Positions 42,439 to 52,056 of a stretch of 64,000 bases of DNA are shown here, piece by piece. Every line of letters begins with the position of its first letter. Positions within the stretch are counted from its first letter, which is position 1. The stretch covers positions 186,001 to 250,000 of the forward strand of contig NZ_PUIA01000094.1 in the NCBI RefSeq assembly GCF_002967715.1, written 5' to 3'. The notes beneath the pieces were generated by a model. It ran no database searches. It saw nothing but the letters and a program-made list of their open reading frames with translations, and was not told where the DNA came from. The DNA is from Blastopirellula marina. GTDB taxonomy: Bacteria > Planctomycetota > Planctomycetia > Pirellulales > Pirellulaceae. The translations under genes were made by a program, and so were the position numbers.

Positions 42439-44412
42439 ATGCCCGCTGCCAGAAAACTAACCTCCCAATTGGCGGTTCTGACCGTTGGTCTCGGCCTGGT
42501 CTGCGCGCTTTGGCTCTGGGGAGCAGCTCCTACCACGGTGGAAGCGATTCCACATCTCATTTCCCAGCCCCACCCCTACGATGTCGATTGGCCGGAAGTC
42601 TACATGACCCTGGCCAACAAATGTGCTGGATGCCATCGCCCCAACACGAAGCGGGTCGACCTTAGCACCTACGAAGCCCTGTTGGCCGGCAAGGTTGGCA
42701 AGGACCGCCTGGTCGTTCCGGGCAGTCCCAAAGACTCGGCCCTGTTGGCCTACGTGGAATGGGACGAACACGCCCAGCCAGGAACTGGCATGCCTCGTAC
42801 GCCTGAAATGCCGCCGGACAAGATGGAATGGCTCACCCCAGGGCAACAGGAAGCAATATACCGCTGGATCGAAAACGGTGCCCTGGAATACGCCCTGCCC
42901 GAGAACTGCAATATCACTCCCTTGACCGAAATGGAGTTTCCTTCGGCCAAGCAGTGCCAGACCTGCCATCCCAAGCAGTACGACGAGTGGTCGCGATCGA
43001 TGCACGCCTATGCCCAGCATAGCCCTGTGTTCGAGGCCTTCAACTTGACCCTCATGGAACGCACCAGCGGCACGCAGGGAACCTTCTGCACGCGTTGCCA
43101 CACGCCTGTTGGCACCGCCCTGGGCGAGAACGCCAATCGACGCAATGTCCACCGGTCGCGGATCTCGATGGAAGGGGTGACCTGTGTCTCTTGCCACCGC
43201 CGCAGTACCAAGCACTACAAGGCCAGTGGTCGCGTTCCGGTTGAACCTGGCAAACTGCTCGACGCGTGCATGTACGGCCCCTTCGACGATGCCGACGGCG
43301 GCGAGGCGATGGGCACACACGAGTCACAGGGCCTACCCTACATCAAGACCTCGCAGTTCTGCGGCGAATGCCACGACGTGACCAACCCTCAAGGCGTGCG
43401 TCTCGAAGAAGCCTTCAGCGAATGGCAAAACAGCCCGGCAGCCAAGCAAGGCATTACCTGCCAACAGTGCCACATGGGCCCCGTACAAGGCGTTCCGTTC
43501 CAGGATTGCGAACGTCCCCTCGGCCGCGCTGCTGTTGTCCCCGAAGTACCGGAAGACCAGCTTCCCCTTCGCCGTCTTACCGACCACACCTTTGCCGGTC
43601 CCGACTACTCGCTACTGCCTGACACCGAGTTCCCCGAGAAACTCGATTGGATGTTCGAGGTCGATTACCGCAACTGGAACATGCTGACCGACTATCAGAA
43701 GGAAACGCTCACCGAACTTCGCAAGAAGAACCGCCATAGCCTCCGTATCGCCGCTCAGAAGCGATACGAAGTCCTGTCGCAAGCCGCCGACCTCTTTGTA
43801 AGTGCTCCGCAGTCAGCCGGCATGGGTGACAAGGTTCACATCAACGTCGAAGTGAAAAGCAAGCTTTCAGGACACAGCTTCCCCACCGGCTTTACGGCCG
43901 AGCGTCAGGCCTGGGTTTCGGTCATTGTCCATGACGAACAAGGACGGGTTGTTTTCGCGTCGGGCGATCTCGACGACAACGGCGACCTGCGCGACGAACA
44001 CAGCCATGCGGTGCTCGGGGGTAAGGTTCCGTACGATCGGTTCCTGCTCAATTTCCAGAACAAGTTCACCGCACTTACGTCGGAAGGGACCGATCACTCG
44101 GTAATTCTTTCCGTGAATCGCTTCCTGACACCGATCAACATTGTACGTCCGGCGGAAGGTATCTCCGCTTCCTTCGGCCGTCCGCCAACTTTCCGTATCG
44201 CCAAGGGCAGCCTGGCACCTCTTTCCAAGCAAAGCCAAAGCTATCCGGTACACTTGCCCAAAGAACCAGGCATCTACCGTATAACAGCGCGACTTAACTT
44301 CCGACACCTTCCTCCAACGCTGCTGGATCGTGTCGGAACACCTCACTTGAAGCATCTGCTCGAGGTGGTCGTTCTGCAAGAATGGTGTGGCACGATCGAG
44401 GTCACTCCATGA
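42439..44412 (+). CDS. Hexaheme c-type cytochrome with planctomycete PSCyt1-like and c554-like domains
   Basis: Start chosen at the ATG at 42439, 8 bases after GGGAAGG (657 residues). A signal or anchor helix (LAVLTVGLGLVCALWLWG) is followed by six CXXCH sites: CAGCH, CQTCH, CTRCH, CVSCH, CGECH and CQQCH. The first lies in a PSCyt1-like module (YMTLANKCAGCHRPNTKRVD, then PPDKMEWLTPGQQEAIYRWI). The other five belong to a cytochrome c554/c'-like region beginning FPSAKQCQTCHPKQYDEWSR. The C-terminal ~200 residues are heme-free and beta-rich. It probably carries electrons in the periplasm. Its stop codon overlaps the next gene as ATGA, so it is translationally coupled to a barrel-like protein. 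Confidence 0.9.
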   Translation: MPAARKLTSQLAVLTVGLGLVCALWLWGAAPTTVEAIPHLISQPHPYDVDWPEVYMTLANKCAGCHRPNTKRVDLSTYEALLAGKVGKDRLVVPGSPKDSALLAYVEWDEHAQPGTGMPRTPEMPPDKMEWLTPGQQEAIYRWIENGALEYALPENCNITPLTEMEFPSAKQCQTCHPKQYDEWSRSMHAYAQHSPVFEAFNLTLMERTSGTQGTFCTRCHTPVGTALGENANRRNVHRSRISMEGVTCVSCHRRSTKHYKASGRVPVEPGKLLDACMYGPFDDADGGEAMGTHESQGLPYIKTSQFCGECHDVTNPQGVRLEEAFSEWQNSPAAKQGITCQQCHMGPVQGVPFQDCERPLGRAAVVPEVPEDQLPLRRLTDHTFAGPDYSLLPDTEFPEKLDWMFEVDYRNWNMLTDYQKETLTELRKKNRHSLRIAAQKRYEVLSQAADLFVSAPQSAGMGDKVHINVEVKSKLSGHSFPTGFTAERQAWVSVIVHDEQGRVVFASGDLDDNGDLRDEHSHAVLGGKVPYDRFLLNFQNKFTALTSEGTDHSVILSVNRFLTPINIVRPAEGISASFGRPPTFRIAKGSLAPLSKQSQSYPVHLPKEPGIYRITARLNFRHLPPTLLDRVGTPHLKHLLEVVVLQEWCGTIEVTP

Positions 44413-46058
44413 CGGCAAGTCCGCAATCCAAACTCCGACAACTCCTCGCTTCAGCGTGGTGCTCAGCAGTTCTCTGTTGCAGTTCCGTCTTAGCGGATGA
44501 GCACCTATTTGGCGTACCGCCGATTCCCGGCCAGCACGACAAGCCCATTCAACTGTCGGTTCCTCACGTCGAACCCACGAACTTCGCGCCCGCAAACGAG
44601 TCGCTTCTTCCCCCGCTGGCTGAACCCATCGAGACACCGCAGGACTCGCCTCACTTGCTGCCGCTGGCGTTGCCTGAAAACGCCCAAAGCAAGCAATGGA
44701 AAGACGAACCCCTTCCGCCCCTGGAGGAAGAGCTGTGGCAACATGGTGGCTCGTACATGTACAACGCAGAAGGGGACCGTTTGGGTTGGCCGTGCGAGGA
44801 TGAGCACGCCGACTTTGAACTACTTCGCCTGCCGGAAGATTATATCGATCCCGAACCCTTCACGCTGTTTACACAGTTCGAAGGGGAAGAACCGATCAAA
44901 CAGTATTCGCTCGACTGGTTCGGCCCCGGTGCCTACAACTGGGAACCCCGTTTTGTCGCCTACGGCGGCTACCAGGCCAGTGCTATCGCGTTCAAACAAG
45001 GCAACACCCGCAGCGATGGCCTGGGGCATCAATTGCTGCTCGATCTCGACCTGCGTCTGACGGGCACCGAGCGTTTTCACGTGCAGTTCCGCCCCATCGG
45101 CGAAGGCAACACGGGCGGCTCGTACTATCGCTTCAGCGACCCGGCCGGCTACATCGACAACAGCACCGGCGAGCCTCAGCGTTTCTGGTTCGAAGGAGAA
45201 CTGCATAGCATGTTCTCTGGCTTCATGGATCCCTTCGCCGTTCGCGACCTGCACATGGTGGGGGGCAAATTCCCGTTCCAACTGCACAACCAGCTGTTGA
45301 TGAACGACGAAATCCTTGGTGCCGTCATCAATAAGAATACGCTCTTTGTCGGCAACACGAGCAACATCAATATCCAGGCCATCTACGCCGGCAGCGACGT
45401 CGACAACGTGGCCGACGACAACAGCCGCATGTACGGCACCAACATCAGTGTCGACTACCAGAAGGTCTTCTACGAAAGCTCGTACCTGTTTGTCGAAACG
45501 CCCGATGCCGCTGGCCGCAACCAACACTTCGCTGCGATCAGCCGTACTCAGTTCCATGGCCGGCTGAACTACGCCACTCGGGCCCTGTTCAAATTCGGCG
45601 ACGAAGCCGGTACTGGTGCCGGCGAACTGTTCGTCCTGGAAACAAACTACACGTACCTGATGCCTGCCCATCCGCTGGGTATCGAGTCCGGCGTTGCCTA
45701 CTGTAACCTCTTCTATGCGACCGACGGCTGGAACTCTGCCGCCGGCGGCAACTTCAATCGCTTGCGGGCCGCGTTCGACGTGAACCCGCTCGTCGCGATT
45801 TCCACCGGCAGCAGCCTGGGCGAGAACTACGGGGCATCGCTGGGCATCCAGTTGTTCCGTCATCACGAAGACGAATCGATCGCCCCTGAAATCGCCTTCC
45901 AGACCCCCAACGGTGACTTCGTCTATGGCTTTGGCCTGCGTTACCAGCGAAAGACCGGCAAACGCACGTTCTTCGAAGTCTTGGGCGTGTTGAACCTATC
46001 CGATAACGAAGCTCTCCGCCGCGATGGCGTATTCGTGTCGGAAACGATCCTGTTCTAA
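44409..46058 (+). CDS. Putative outer-membrane beta-barrel protein coupled to the hexaheme cytochrome
   Basis: Start at the ATG at 44409, overlapping the cytochrome stop codon (549 residues). A signal peptide (LLASAWCSAVLCCSSVLA) leads to a Pro-rich segment. From about residue 185 there are alternating-polarity strands rich in Tyr, Asn, Gly and Phe (NWEPRFVAYGGYQASAIAF, LLDLDLRLTGTERFHVQFRP, VFYESSYLFVETPDAAG), ending in a terminal Phe (FVSETILF). This pattern fits an outer-membrane barrel. Cytochrome-barrel pairing is reminiscent of porin-cytochrome conduits for electron transfer across the outer membrane, but the family is not recognised and the role is inference. Confidence 0.75.
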   Translation: MTASPQSKLRQLLASAWCSAVLCCSSVLADEHLFGVPPIPGQHDKPIQLSVPHVEPTNFAPANESLLPPLAEPIETPQDSPHLLPLALPENAQSKQWKDEPLPPLEEELWQHGGSYMYNAEGDRLGWPCEDEHADFELLRLPEDYIDPEPFTLFTQFEGEEPIKQYSLDWFGPGAYNWEPRFVAYGGYQASAIAFKQGNTRSDGLGHQLLLDLDLRLTGTERFHVQFRPIGEGNTGGSYYRFSDPAGYIDNSTGEPQRFWFEGELHSMFSGFMDPFAVRDLHMVGGKFPFQLHNQLLMNDEILGAVINKNTLFVGNTSNINIQAIYAGSDVDNVADDNSRMYGTNISVDYQKVFYESSYLFVETPDAAGRNQHFAAISRTQFHGRLNYATRALFKFGDEAGTGAGELFVLETNYTYLMPAHPLGIESGVAYCNLFYATDGWNSAAGGNFNRLRAAFDVNPLVAISTGSSLGENYGASLGIQLFRHHEDESIAPEIAFQTPNGDFVYGFGLRYQRKTGKRTFFEVLGVLNLSDNEALRRDGVFVSETILF

Positions 46059-46166
46059 GCTCACTTTGCCGATTCGTTAAACTTCCGCGGCAATGCTTCC
46101 TCGCGTGTGGTAATCGATTACAATCGGGCAATCCCCTGCCCTATCCCTTCGATCCATTCCGAGCCG

Positions 46167-47309
46167 ATGATGCGTTTCTACCAATCTCTTGCCGCTGGCT
46201 TAGCCTTGCTGCTATGCGTCTCCCCTTTGGTTGCCGGCGAGGCGACCGAGTTGATCAACAAGATCAACGCGATCAGTTCCGAGGCCCTCGGTTATCCCGA
46301 AGCGGTCAAAGCGGTCACCGCCCTTAGCCAAATGAACGCCGACGCCATTCCCGAGGTCTTGGCCGCGATGAAACAAGATCGCCCCGTGGCCGCCAACTGG
46401 CTGCGTGGTGCCGTCGAAGCAATGGCCGACAAGGCCCGGCAAGCAGGCAAACCGATTGCCAACGACACGCTGATCGCGTTCATTGAATCGCCAGCACATT
46501 CTCCTAAATCGCGTTCGGTAGCCTATAACCTGCTCAAGCAGCAAGATGAAGAAGCGGCACAAAAGCTGGTCCCAAGCTTCGAGAACGACGCTTCGCTCGA
46601 ACTGCGTCTGCTGGCCGTCGACAAGCTGATTGAAGACGCCCAAGGCAAGCTCCAGGACGAGCAAACCGAAGAAGCCGTCGCAACCTATCAACAAGCACTC
46701 ACCGCCACACGCAATGCCCATCAGGCCAAAGTGATCGCCGACGCTTTAAAGGAACTGGAAGTCGAAGTCGACACGACCGAGCATTTCGGCTTTCTGAAGA
46801 ACTGGCATGTGATCGCGGCTTTCGAGTTCGCCAAGGGAGATGGCTTCGACGCCGTCTATCCGCCTGAGAAAGAGATTAATCTGGAAGGTTCCTACCCCGG
46901 CAAGCTGATCGACGAAATCCCCGCCCCGGCCAAGTGGCAACCGCTGACGCTCGGCAAAGGCGAAAAGCGAGTCGACTTCAACAAGGCGTTTGCCCCGGTG
47001 AAAGAAGTCGTTGGCTACGCTGTCACCACTTTCGATAGCGACGAAGCCCAGGATGTCGAATTACGCTGGGGTTCGCCCAATGCGACCAAGGTGTGGGTCA
47101 ATGGCAACCTGGTGGCCTCGGACAAGGTTTACCATGCCGGCGATAATTTCGATCAATACACCGCCAAGACCAAGCTGAAGCCCGGCGAGAACACCATCCT
47201 GGTGAAGCTGGTGCAGAACGAACAAACCCAGTCGTGGACCAACGTGTGGCATTTTGATCTACGCGTATGCGATCACCTGGGCACGGCCATCGCCGACGCC
47301 AAACCTTAA
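46167..47309 (+). CDS. Secreted protein with HEAT-like N-terminal region
   Basis: Start at the ATG pair 46167/46170 (380 residues), just before a Sec signal (FYQSLAAGLALLLCVSPLVA); the frame is open 20 codons upstream. Residues about 30-200 are helical and repeat-like (EAVKAVTALSQMNADAIPEV, AANWLRGAVEAMADKA), suggesting HEAT-type repeats. The C-terminal ~170 residues are beta-rich (VELRWGSPNATKVWVNGNLV, NTILVKLVQNEQTQSW), like a galactose-binding-type jelly roll seen in planctomycete enzymes. No catalytic site is visible. The PQQ-type propeller gene follows after 23 bases and is probably cotranscribed. Confidence 0.8.
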   Translation: MMRFYQSLAAGLALLLCVSPLVAGEATELINKINAISSEALGYPEAVKAVTALSQMNADAIPEVLAAMKQDRPVAANWLRGAVEAMADKARQAGKPIANDTLIAFIESPAHSPKSRSVAYNLLKQQDEEAAQKLVPSFENDASLELRLLAVDKLIEDAQGKLQDEQTEEAVATYQQALTATRNAHQAKVIADALKELEVEVDTTEHFGFLKNWHVIAAFEFAKGDGFDAVYPPEKEINLEGSYPGKLIDEIPAPAKWQPLTLGKGEKRVDFNKAFAPVKEVVGYAVTTFDSDEAQDVELRWGSPNATKVWVNGNLVASDKVYHAGDNFDQYTAKTKLKPGENTILVKLVQNEQTQSWTNVWHFDLRVCDHLGTAIADAKP

Positions 47310-47332
47310 CCTTCAAGCACGGAAACCAACCC

Positions 47333-48547
47333 ATGCGTATCACCCTGAGTTTGCTGTGCCTGCTGGCGATGGCTTCGTTTGTCTCAGCCGACTGGCGTCA
47401 GTTCCGCGGCGACGACACCACTGGATCGTCCTCATCGTGTCAGCTTCCCGACAATTGGACGGCCGACGGCGAGAACGTTGCCTGGAAAGTCGAACTCCCC
47501 GGTCGCGGGCCATCCAGCCCGATCGTCGTCGATGGCAAGGTGATCGTCACCACCGCCGACGGAGCCGACCTCGAACAGTTGCACATCCTGTGCTACTCGG
47601 CTGCCGACGGCAAGAAGCTGTGGCAGCGAAACTTCTGGGCGACCGGTCGCACGTTCTGCCACCCACAGACCACCCCAGCCGCACCCAGCCCCGTAAGTGA
47701 CGGCAAGAACGTTTACGCCTTCTTCGGTTCGAGCGACCTGGTATGCCTCGACCTGGACGGCAACCTGAAGTGGTACCGTGGCCTCGGCTACGAACACCCC
47801 AAAGCAGGCAATGACGTCGGCATGGCCAGTTCGCCGATCGTGATCGACGACACGATTGTCGTGCAGATCGAAAACCAAGGGGATTCGTTCGCTGCCGGTA
47901 TCAATGCCGAGAACGGGCAGACTCGCTGGTTCCTGCCGCGAGCGGAAAAAGCAAACTGGGCATCGCCGATCGCCTTGAAAGCCGTCAACTCCGGCGACGA
48001 GAGCGTGGCCTTGCTGCAAAGCAGCGACGGTGTCACGGCCGTCTCTTCCAAAAGCGGTGTGGTCTTGTGGGAACTGGGCGGGGGTGCCTCCACGATTTCC
48101 ACTTCGCTGACCACCGGCGAGCAGGCCTTTGTGGTCTCGAAAGGCCTGACCGTGCTCGACCTGAAAGATCCTCGCGTCAAGCCTGAGATCGTATGGGAAG
48201 CCAACAAACTGAATCCGTCGTCGATGAGCCCCATCCTGCACGATGGCAAGGTCTACACCATCAACGGTACCGGCGTGCTCAACTGCGGCAACGCCGAGAC
48301 CGGCGACCTCGAGTGGGGCCTGCGTCTCAAGGGCAAGTTCTGGGCCACCCCGGTCATCGCCGGCCAGAAGCTGATTGCGATCAATTACGACGGCCTGGCC
48401 ATGATTGTCGATCTCTCCGGCAAAAAGGGGGAAATCGTCGAAGAGATCGAGATGGGGGAAAACGTTCAGGCCACCCCTGCCCTGGGCGACGATGCCATGT
48501 ACATCAAAGGGGAACGCCACCTGTGGAAGATCGCCAACAAGCAGTAA
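47333..48547 (+). CDS. Secreted PQQ-binding-like beta-propeller protein
   Basis: Start at the ATG at 47333 (404 residues) gives a signal peptide MRITLSLLCLLAMASFVSA. The mature sequence begins DWRQFRGDDTTGSS, typical of planctomycete outer-membrane-assembly-like propellers. Repeated blade motifs are visible: GKVIVTTADGADLEQLHILC, KNVYAFFGSSDLVCLDLDG, GKVYTINGTGVLNCGNAETG. No residues specific for a PQQ dehydrogenase active site were seen, so it may be a scaffold rather than an enzyme. Its neighbours are the HEAT-like protein upstream and aroA 44 bases downstream. Confidence 0.88.
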   Translation: MRITLSLLCLLAMASFVSADWRQFRGDDTTGSSSSCQLPDNWTADGENVAWKVELPGRGPSSPIVVDGKVIVTTADGADLEQLHILCYSAADGKKLWQRNFWATGRTFCHPQTTPAAPSPVSDGKNVYAFFGSSDLVCLDLDGNLKWYRGLGYEHPKAGNDVGMASSPIVIDDTIVVQIENQGDSFAAGINAENGQTRWFLPRAEKANWASPIALKAVNSGDESVALLQSSDGVTAVSSKSGVVLWELGGGASTISTSLTTGEQAFVVSKGLTVLDLKDPRVKPEIVWEANKLNPSSMSPILHDGKVYTINGTGVLNCGNAETGDLEWGLRLKGKFWATPVIAGQKLIAINYDGLAMIVDLSGKKGEIVEEIEMGENVQATPALGDDAMYIKGERHLWKIANKQ

Positions 48548-48591
48548 ACTACAGAGGATTATTCGTTTCCTCCCTTGCTTGAAGATGCACC

Positions 48592-49869
48592 GTGGTCGCT
48601 GAAATTGCCATTACCCCGTGCGGTCCTGTTACTGGATCGATTCGTCCTCCTGGCTCGAAAAGTCTTACCAATCGCGCCTTGATCATCGCTGCGCTTGCCG
48701 AAGGCCAATCGATCCTCACCGGCGCGCTCGAAAGCGAAGACACGGAAGTGATGATCGACAGCCTGCGCCGCATCGGCGTGGCAATCGCTCACGATCCGGC
48801 CAGCCATACGCTCACGGTCGAAGGGAACGGCGGCAAGTTCCGTGGCGACAACACCGAGATGTTCATCGCCAACAGCGGCACTTCGATGCGGTTTCTCACC
48901 GCCTTGGCAACCCTTGGCACCGGCACGTTTCGCCTGGACGGAATTGCCCGGATGCGCGAGCGTCCCATCGGCGATCTGATCGAAGCCCTCAAGCAGTTGG
49001 GTGCCAACATCCGCACCGAGTTTGACAACGCCTGTCCTCCCGTACTGGTCGATGCCCATGGACTCCCTGGCGGCAAAGCAACCATCGCCGGCAACATCAG
49101 CAGCCAATACTTAAGCGGGCTGTTAATGGCGGCCCCCTACGCTTCCAGCCAGGTGCAACTGCAGGTCGACGGCGAATTGGTTTCGCAGCCGTACGTTCGC
49201 ATGACGACCCAAATCATGCGTGACTTCGGCGTCACTCTGGAAGAGAACGATTGCCGGCGGTTCGTCATCCCTGGCGGTCAAACGTATCGCGGGTGTGAAT
49301 ATGCCATCGAGCCCGATGCTTCGGCCGCAAGCTACTTCTGGGGAGCAGCAGCCGTCAGTGGTGGTAAGGTCACCGTCGCAGGGCTTTCGCGCGATGCCCT
49401 GCAAGGCGATGTCGGCTTCTGCGAAGCACTCGCCCAGATGGGCTGCCAGGTCGATTACCAGACCGACAGCGTTACGGTCACCGGCGGCAAGCTCCACGGA
49501 ATCAACATCGACATGGGGGAAATCAGCGACACGGTGCAAACCCTGGCTGCGGTAGCCCTGTTTGCCGATGGGCCGACCACGGTTACCGGCGTCGCGCATA
49601 ACCGCCACAAAGAAACCGACCGCATCAGTGACCTGGCGTGCGAGCTTCGCAAACTGGGAGCAACCGTCGACGAACAGGAAGACGGCATGACCATCACGCC
49701 GGGCAAGCTTCAGCCGGCTCGGATTGAAACGTACAACGATCACCGCATGGCTATGAGCCTGGCCCTGGTCGGGCTACGCCAAGAGGGCGTCGTGATCCTC
49801 AACCCTGGCTGCACCAGCAAGACGTATCCTCACTACTTCGAGGACCTGGCCCAGATCTGTGCCGGCTAA
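48592..49869 (+). CDS. aroA: 3-phosphoshikimate 1-carboxyvinyltransferase (EPSP synthase)
   Basis: A GTG start at 48592 gives 425 residues, the usual length for the family. The enzyme joins shikimate-3-phosphate and phosphoenolpyruvate in aromatic amino acid biosynthesis. Hallmarks are [20 protein letters not shown] near the N-terminus, [15 protein letters not shown] (the glyphosate/PEP site region; Gly-Thr then Ser replaces the more usual Gly-Thr-Ala/Thr-Met pattern only slightly), [12 protein letters not shown] and [17 protein letters not shown] near the end. It may be transcribed with the propeller gene, but no functional link is evident. Confidence 0.97.
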   Translation: MVAEIAITPCGPVTGSIRPPGSKSLTNRALIIAALAEGQSILTGALESEDTEVMIDSLRRIGVAIAHDPASHTLTVEGNGGKFRGDNTEMFIANSGTSMRFLTALATLGTGTFRLDGIARMRERPIGDLIEALKQLGANIRTEFDNACPPVLVDAHGLPGGKATIAGNISSQYLSGLLMAAPYASSQVQLQVDGELVSQPYVRMTTQIMRDFGVTLEENDCRRFVIPGGQTYRGCEYAIEPDASAASYFWGAAAVSGGKVTVAGLSRDALQGDVGFCEALAQMGCQVDYQTDSVTVTGGKLHGINIDMGEISDTVQTLAAVALFADGPTTVTGVAHNRHKETDRISDLACELRKLGATVDEQEDGMTITPGKLQPARIETYNDHRMAMSLALVGLRQEGVVILNPGCTSKTYPHYFEDLAQICAG

Positions 49870-49884
49870 CGAGTGGCAAGAAAC

Positions 49885-49910
49885 AGAAAAAGCCGCTTAA
49901 GGCGGCTAAA
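49885..49910 (-). terminator. Terminator between aroA and the zinc-ribbon gene
   Basis: AGCCGC (49891-49896) pairs with GCGGCT (49902-49907) around a 5-base loop. On the minus strand it is followed by five T, fitting a terminator for the zinc-ribbon gene; the AT-rich flank on the plus strand could also serve aroA. Confidence 0.65.
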
Positions 49911-49963
49911 TTAACAACTTCGACCACCAGGGCCGAAAACTCTTTCAGCAAGGAACCAACGCT

Positions 49964-50209
49964 CTAGTTGGTTCCAAACATGCTTGGAAAATGCGTGCCT
50001 GCAAGGCCCTTACCGAGGAAGGCATCGGCCTTGTGCAGGGCATCATCCACGGGGTTAATCGGCGGAGCACCGGCCATATCGGGATCGTGCGAAATGAATC
50101 CGGCACCGCAATGTTGGCAGGATACCTCAAGGCCAAGATACTCGACCTTGACCTGCAGCTTTCGGCCACATGTAGGGCAGGGTTGGACGAAGTACGTGAC
50201 TTTACACAC
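49964..50209 (-). CDS. Small zinc-ribbon protein
   Basis: A GTG at 50207-50209, with GGAG 8 bases upstream, gives 81 residues starting VCKVTYFVQPCPTCGRK; the frame is open to 50308 but has no better start. Two CxxC pairs (CPTCGRKLQVKVEYLGLEVS, then CQHCGAGF) would bind one zinc. Small zinc-ribbon proteins of this type are frequent in planctomycetes; the role is unknown (nucleic-acid or protein binding). The C-terminal half is Pro/Asp-rich and probably disordered. Confidence 0.65.
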   Translation of the reverse strand: MCKVTYFVQPCPTCGRKLQVKVEYLGLEVSCQHCGAGFISHDPDMAGAPPINPVDDALHKADAFLGKGLAGTHFPSMFGTN

Positions 50210-50583
50210 GACGGCATCTCCTACTACCGCAACTGCTGAAAAGTGCCACCGAGAGACGACTTGCTCGGCAACGTTCCAGCAGTATAGGAAAACGGTGACG
50301 GAAATCAATCGAAAAAAAGGACCTACGGTATATCAACACCACTTTATGGCCATTACTAGGGGACTTAATCCCAAATTACGGCCATCCATCTCTTTCGCCG
50401 TATTCGCTCCAAATTGACCAGATTCAGCTGATATCTCGGGCATTAAGGGATTTTCACCCATTTTAGAGGGGTTTGTCAACGATCACGGAGGTGTGATCTA
50501 TCCTTCTTAAGAGTGGGCAGAAAAAGTTCATCGCGTGAGAAATAAGTTGCCGAAAATGTGCAAGGAAATCGGGGGAATGGGTC
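50210..50583. other. Divergent intergenic region with a perfect inverted repeat
   Basis: No gene is supported in these 374 bases. The right half contains the 6-6-6 palindrome at 50481-50498 (listed separately). Candidate promoter elements are not clear enough to call. Confidence 0.5.
50481..50498. promoter_or_regulatory. Perfect inverted repeat, candidate operator
   Basis: GATCAC-N6-GTGATC lies 86 bases upstream of the secreted-protein gene start. Spacing fits a dimeric helix-turn-helix regulator; it is the reverse polarity of a Crp site (TGTGA-N6-TCACA). Confidence 0.35.
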
Positions 50584-51237
50584 ATGCACTGGCTAAACAA
50601 TAGCCGCACTCAACGCGTCATCGTGCCTGCGTTGGGCGTTTGGCTCGCCTGCTGCGCTTCGCTGTTTGCCGAGCCCATTCGTCCTGAGTTCGAAACCCTC
50701 GAGCAAATCGTCCAGCAATACTTCTATCATGCTCGACCTCGTCACAAGCCAATGCTGCTGACCCAAAGTCAGGTTGTTGCCTTGCTGGAGTCGCTTCAGG
50801 GAATGCGGATCTACATTCCCGGCCGAACTCAAATCGTTCGCAGCTTTCCTCACGATCGCGAGTTCTTCAGCCGTTTCGTTCTGGAAGAACTAGCCCAAGA
50901 GCCTGCTATCGAATTCCCTGACGATCCGACCTTCCTGTTCCAGCGAATCGATGCCATGTGCACTTCACGCCAGTCGATCGTTCAATTGACGCGGTTGGCC
51001 AGCCAAGGCAAAAGCTTCTCGGCAACTTGGATTTCGGACGCCCCCCTGCTTCCTTCCCTGGAATCGCGGCTGCTGAAAGATCTGCTCGCAGAGCATGGCG
51101 TAGAAAACGCCGCCCAGGCCAAGCCTAGACGGCGCAATTATACGATCGAGCATTTGCTGGAAGCATTGGAAAGCGCTTACTTACCAGCATCTGAAACGGC
51201 GACCACCGTCACGTCATTTGACGCGGTGGGCCGATAG
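50584..51237 (+). CDS. Exported protein of unknown function
   Basis: The 217-residue protein has a signal peptide (RVIVPALGVWLACCASLFA) and a mostly helical mature part (FETLEQIVQQYFYHARPRH, LLTQSQVVALLESLQ, SRFVLEELAQEPAIEF), ending in a basic segment and YTIEHLLEALESAYLP. No family is recognised. Its 3' end overlaps the convergent cyclophilin gene by 24 bases. Confidence 0.75.
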   Translation: MHWLNNSRTQRVIVPALGVWLACCASLFAEPIRPEFETLEQIVQQYFYHARPRHKPMLLTQSQVVALLESLQGMRIYIPGRTQIVRSFPHDREFFSRFVLEELAQEPAIEFPDDPTFLFQRIDAMCTSRQSIVQLTRLASQGKSFSATWISDAPLLPSLESRLLKDLLAEHGVENAAQAKPRRRNYTIEHLLEALESAYLPASETATTVTSFDAVGR

Positions 51238-51936
51238 AATCTGCACCGGTTCTCGCGGTAGATTGACGAACCCGTCACTCGACTGGACTTCGACGGCCGA
51301 AATCGCATCGACGACGTCCATCCCTTCGATCACCTCGCCAAACACACAATAGCCAAAGCTGCTGGAATCGTCGGTCCCAATGTGATCGAACGATGTGTTA
51401 TCGGCGCAGTTGATAAAGAACTGGCACGTCGAACTGTGGATGAAGCTGGGATCTCGCGACATGGCGATCGTGCCCCGCTTATTCTTCAAGCCGTTCATGG
51501 CCTCGTTCTGAATCTCGCTCTTAGTTTCACGAGGATTCATACCGCTGTCGAACAACCCGCCCAGGATCATTCCCTTGGGCTGCACGTAGTGAAAGATCGT
51601 ACCGTTGTAATGATCGGTCGAAATGTAGTTGGTCAGAAAATTGTCGACCGTCGCCGGAGCCTTCTTGGCATCCAACTTCAGATGAATTTCCCCTTTGGTT
51701 GTCGTCAGAATGACTTCAGGGAACTCTTCACCACGAAAGTCGGAACCCTTTCCTGGCTTGCCGACCACGTCGGTCGAGACGGTCTGTGACGCTGCGTCTG
51801 CGCTGCCAGGGTCGTTGATACTAACCGCCGGTGGATTGGCCGCATCCGACGATCCACAGCCAGCGGTAAGCAAGCCAACACAAATAGCAAAACCGAGTAC
51901 AGCTAACGATGATGATAGGTGCGGGAACTTCATCAA
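51214..51936 (-). CDS. Cyclophilin-type peptidyl-prolyl isomerase lipoprotein
   Basis: The 240-residue protein starts with a lipoprotein signal (VGLLTAGCGSSDA, Cys about residue 27). The cyclophilin domain runs from about residue 72 to the end: PATVDNFLTNYISTDHYNGT, FHYVQPKGMILGG, RGTIAMSRDPSFIHSSTCQF and FGYCVFGEVIEGMDVVDAIS. The classical active-site Arg of FHRV is replaced here (FHYV), as in many small bacterial forms, so activity may be low. It probably assists folding at the membrane surface. Confidence 0.92.
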   Translation of the reverse strand: MMKFPHLSSSLAVLGFAICVGLLTAGCGSSDAANPPAVSINDPGSADAASQTVSTDVVGKPGKGSDFRGEEFPEVILTTTKGEIHLKLDAKKAPATVDNFLTNYISTDHYNGTIFHYVQPKGMILGGLFDSGMNPRETKSEIQNEAMNGLKNKRGTIAMSRDPSFIHSSTCQFFINCADNTSFDHIGTDDSSSFGYCVFGEVIEGMDVVDAISAVEVQSSDGFVNLPREPVQILSAHRVK

Positions 51937-52056
51937 GCACGCCTCCCTGCGTTACGCCTGAGGGTGAAGTGAACGGGTCAGGTTCGGGTCAGAATTAGTC
52001 GAAGTATTTTCGGGATTTCGAGAAATCATGCAACATGAGTTTTGCTATCGGGGCGA

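Noticed and set aside
44820-45866. 348-codon minus-strand open frame
   Set aside because: Antisense to the barrel-like protein; the plus frame has a signal peptide, ATGA coupling and strand pattern.
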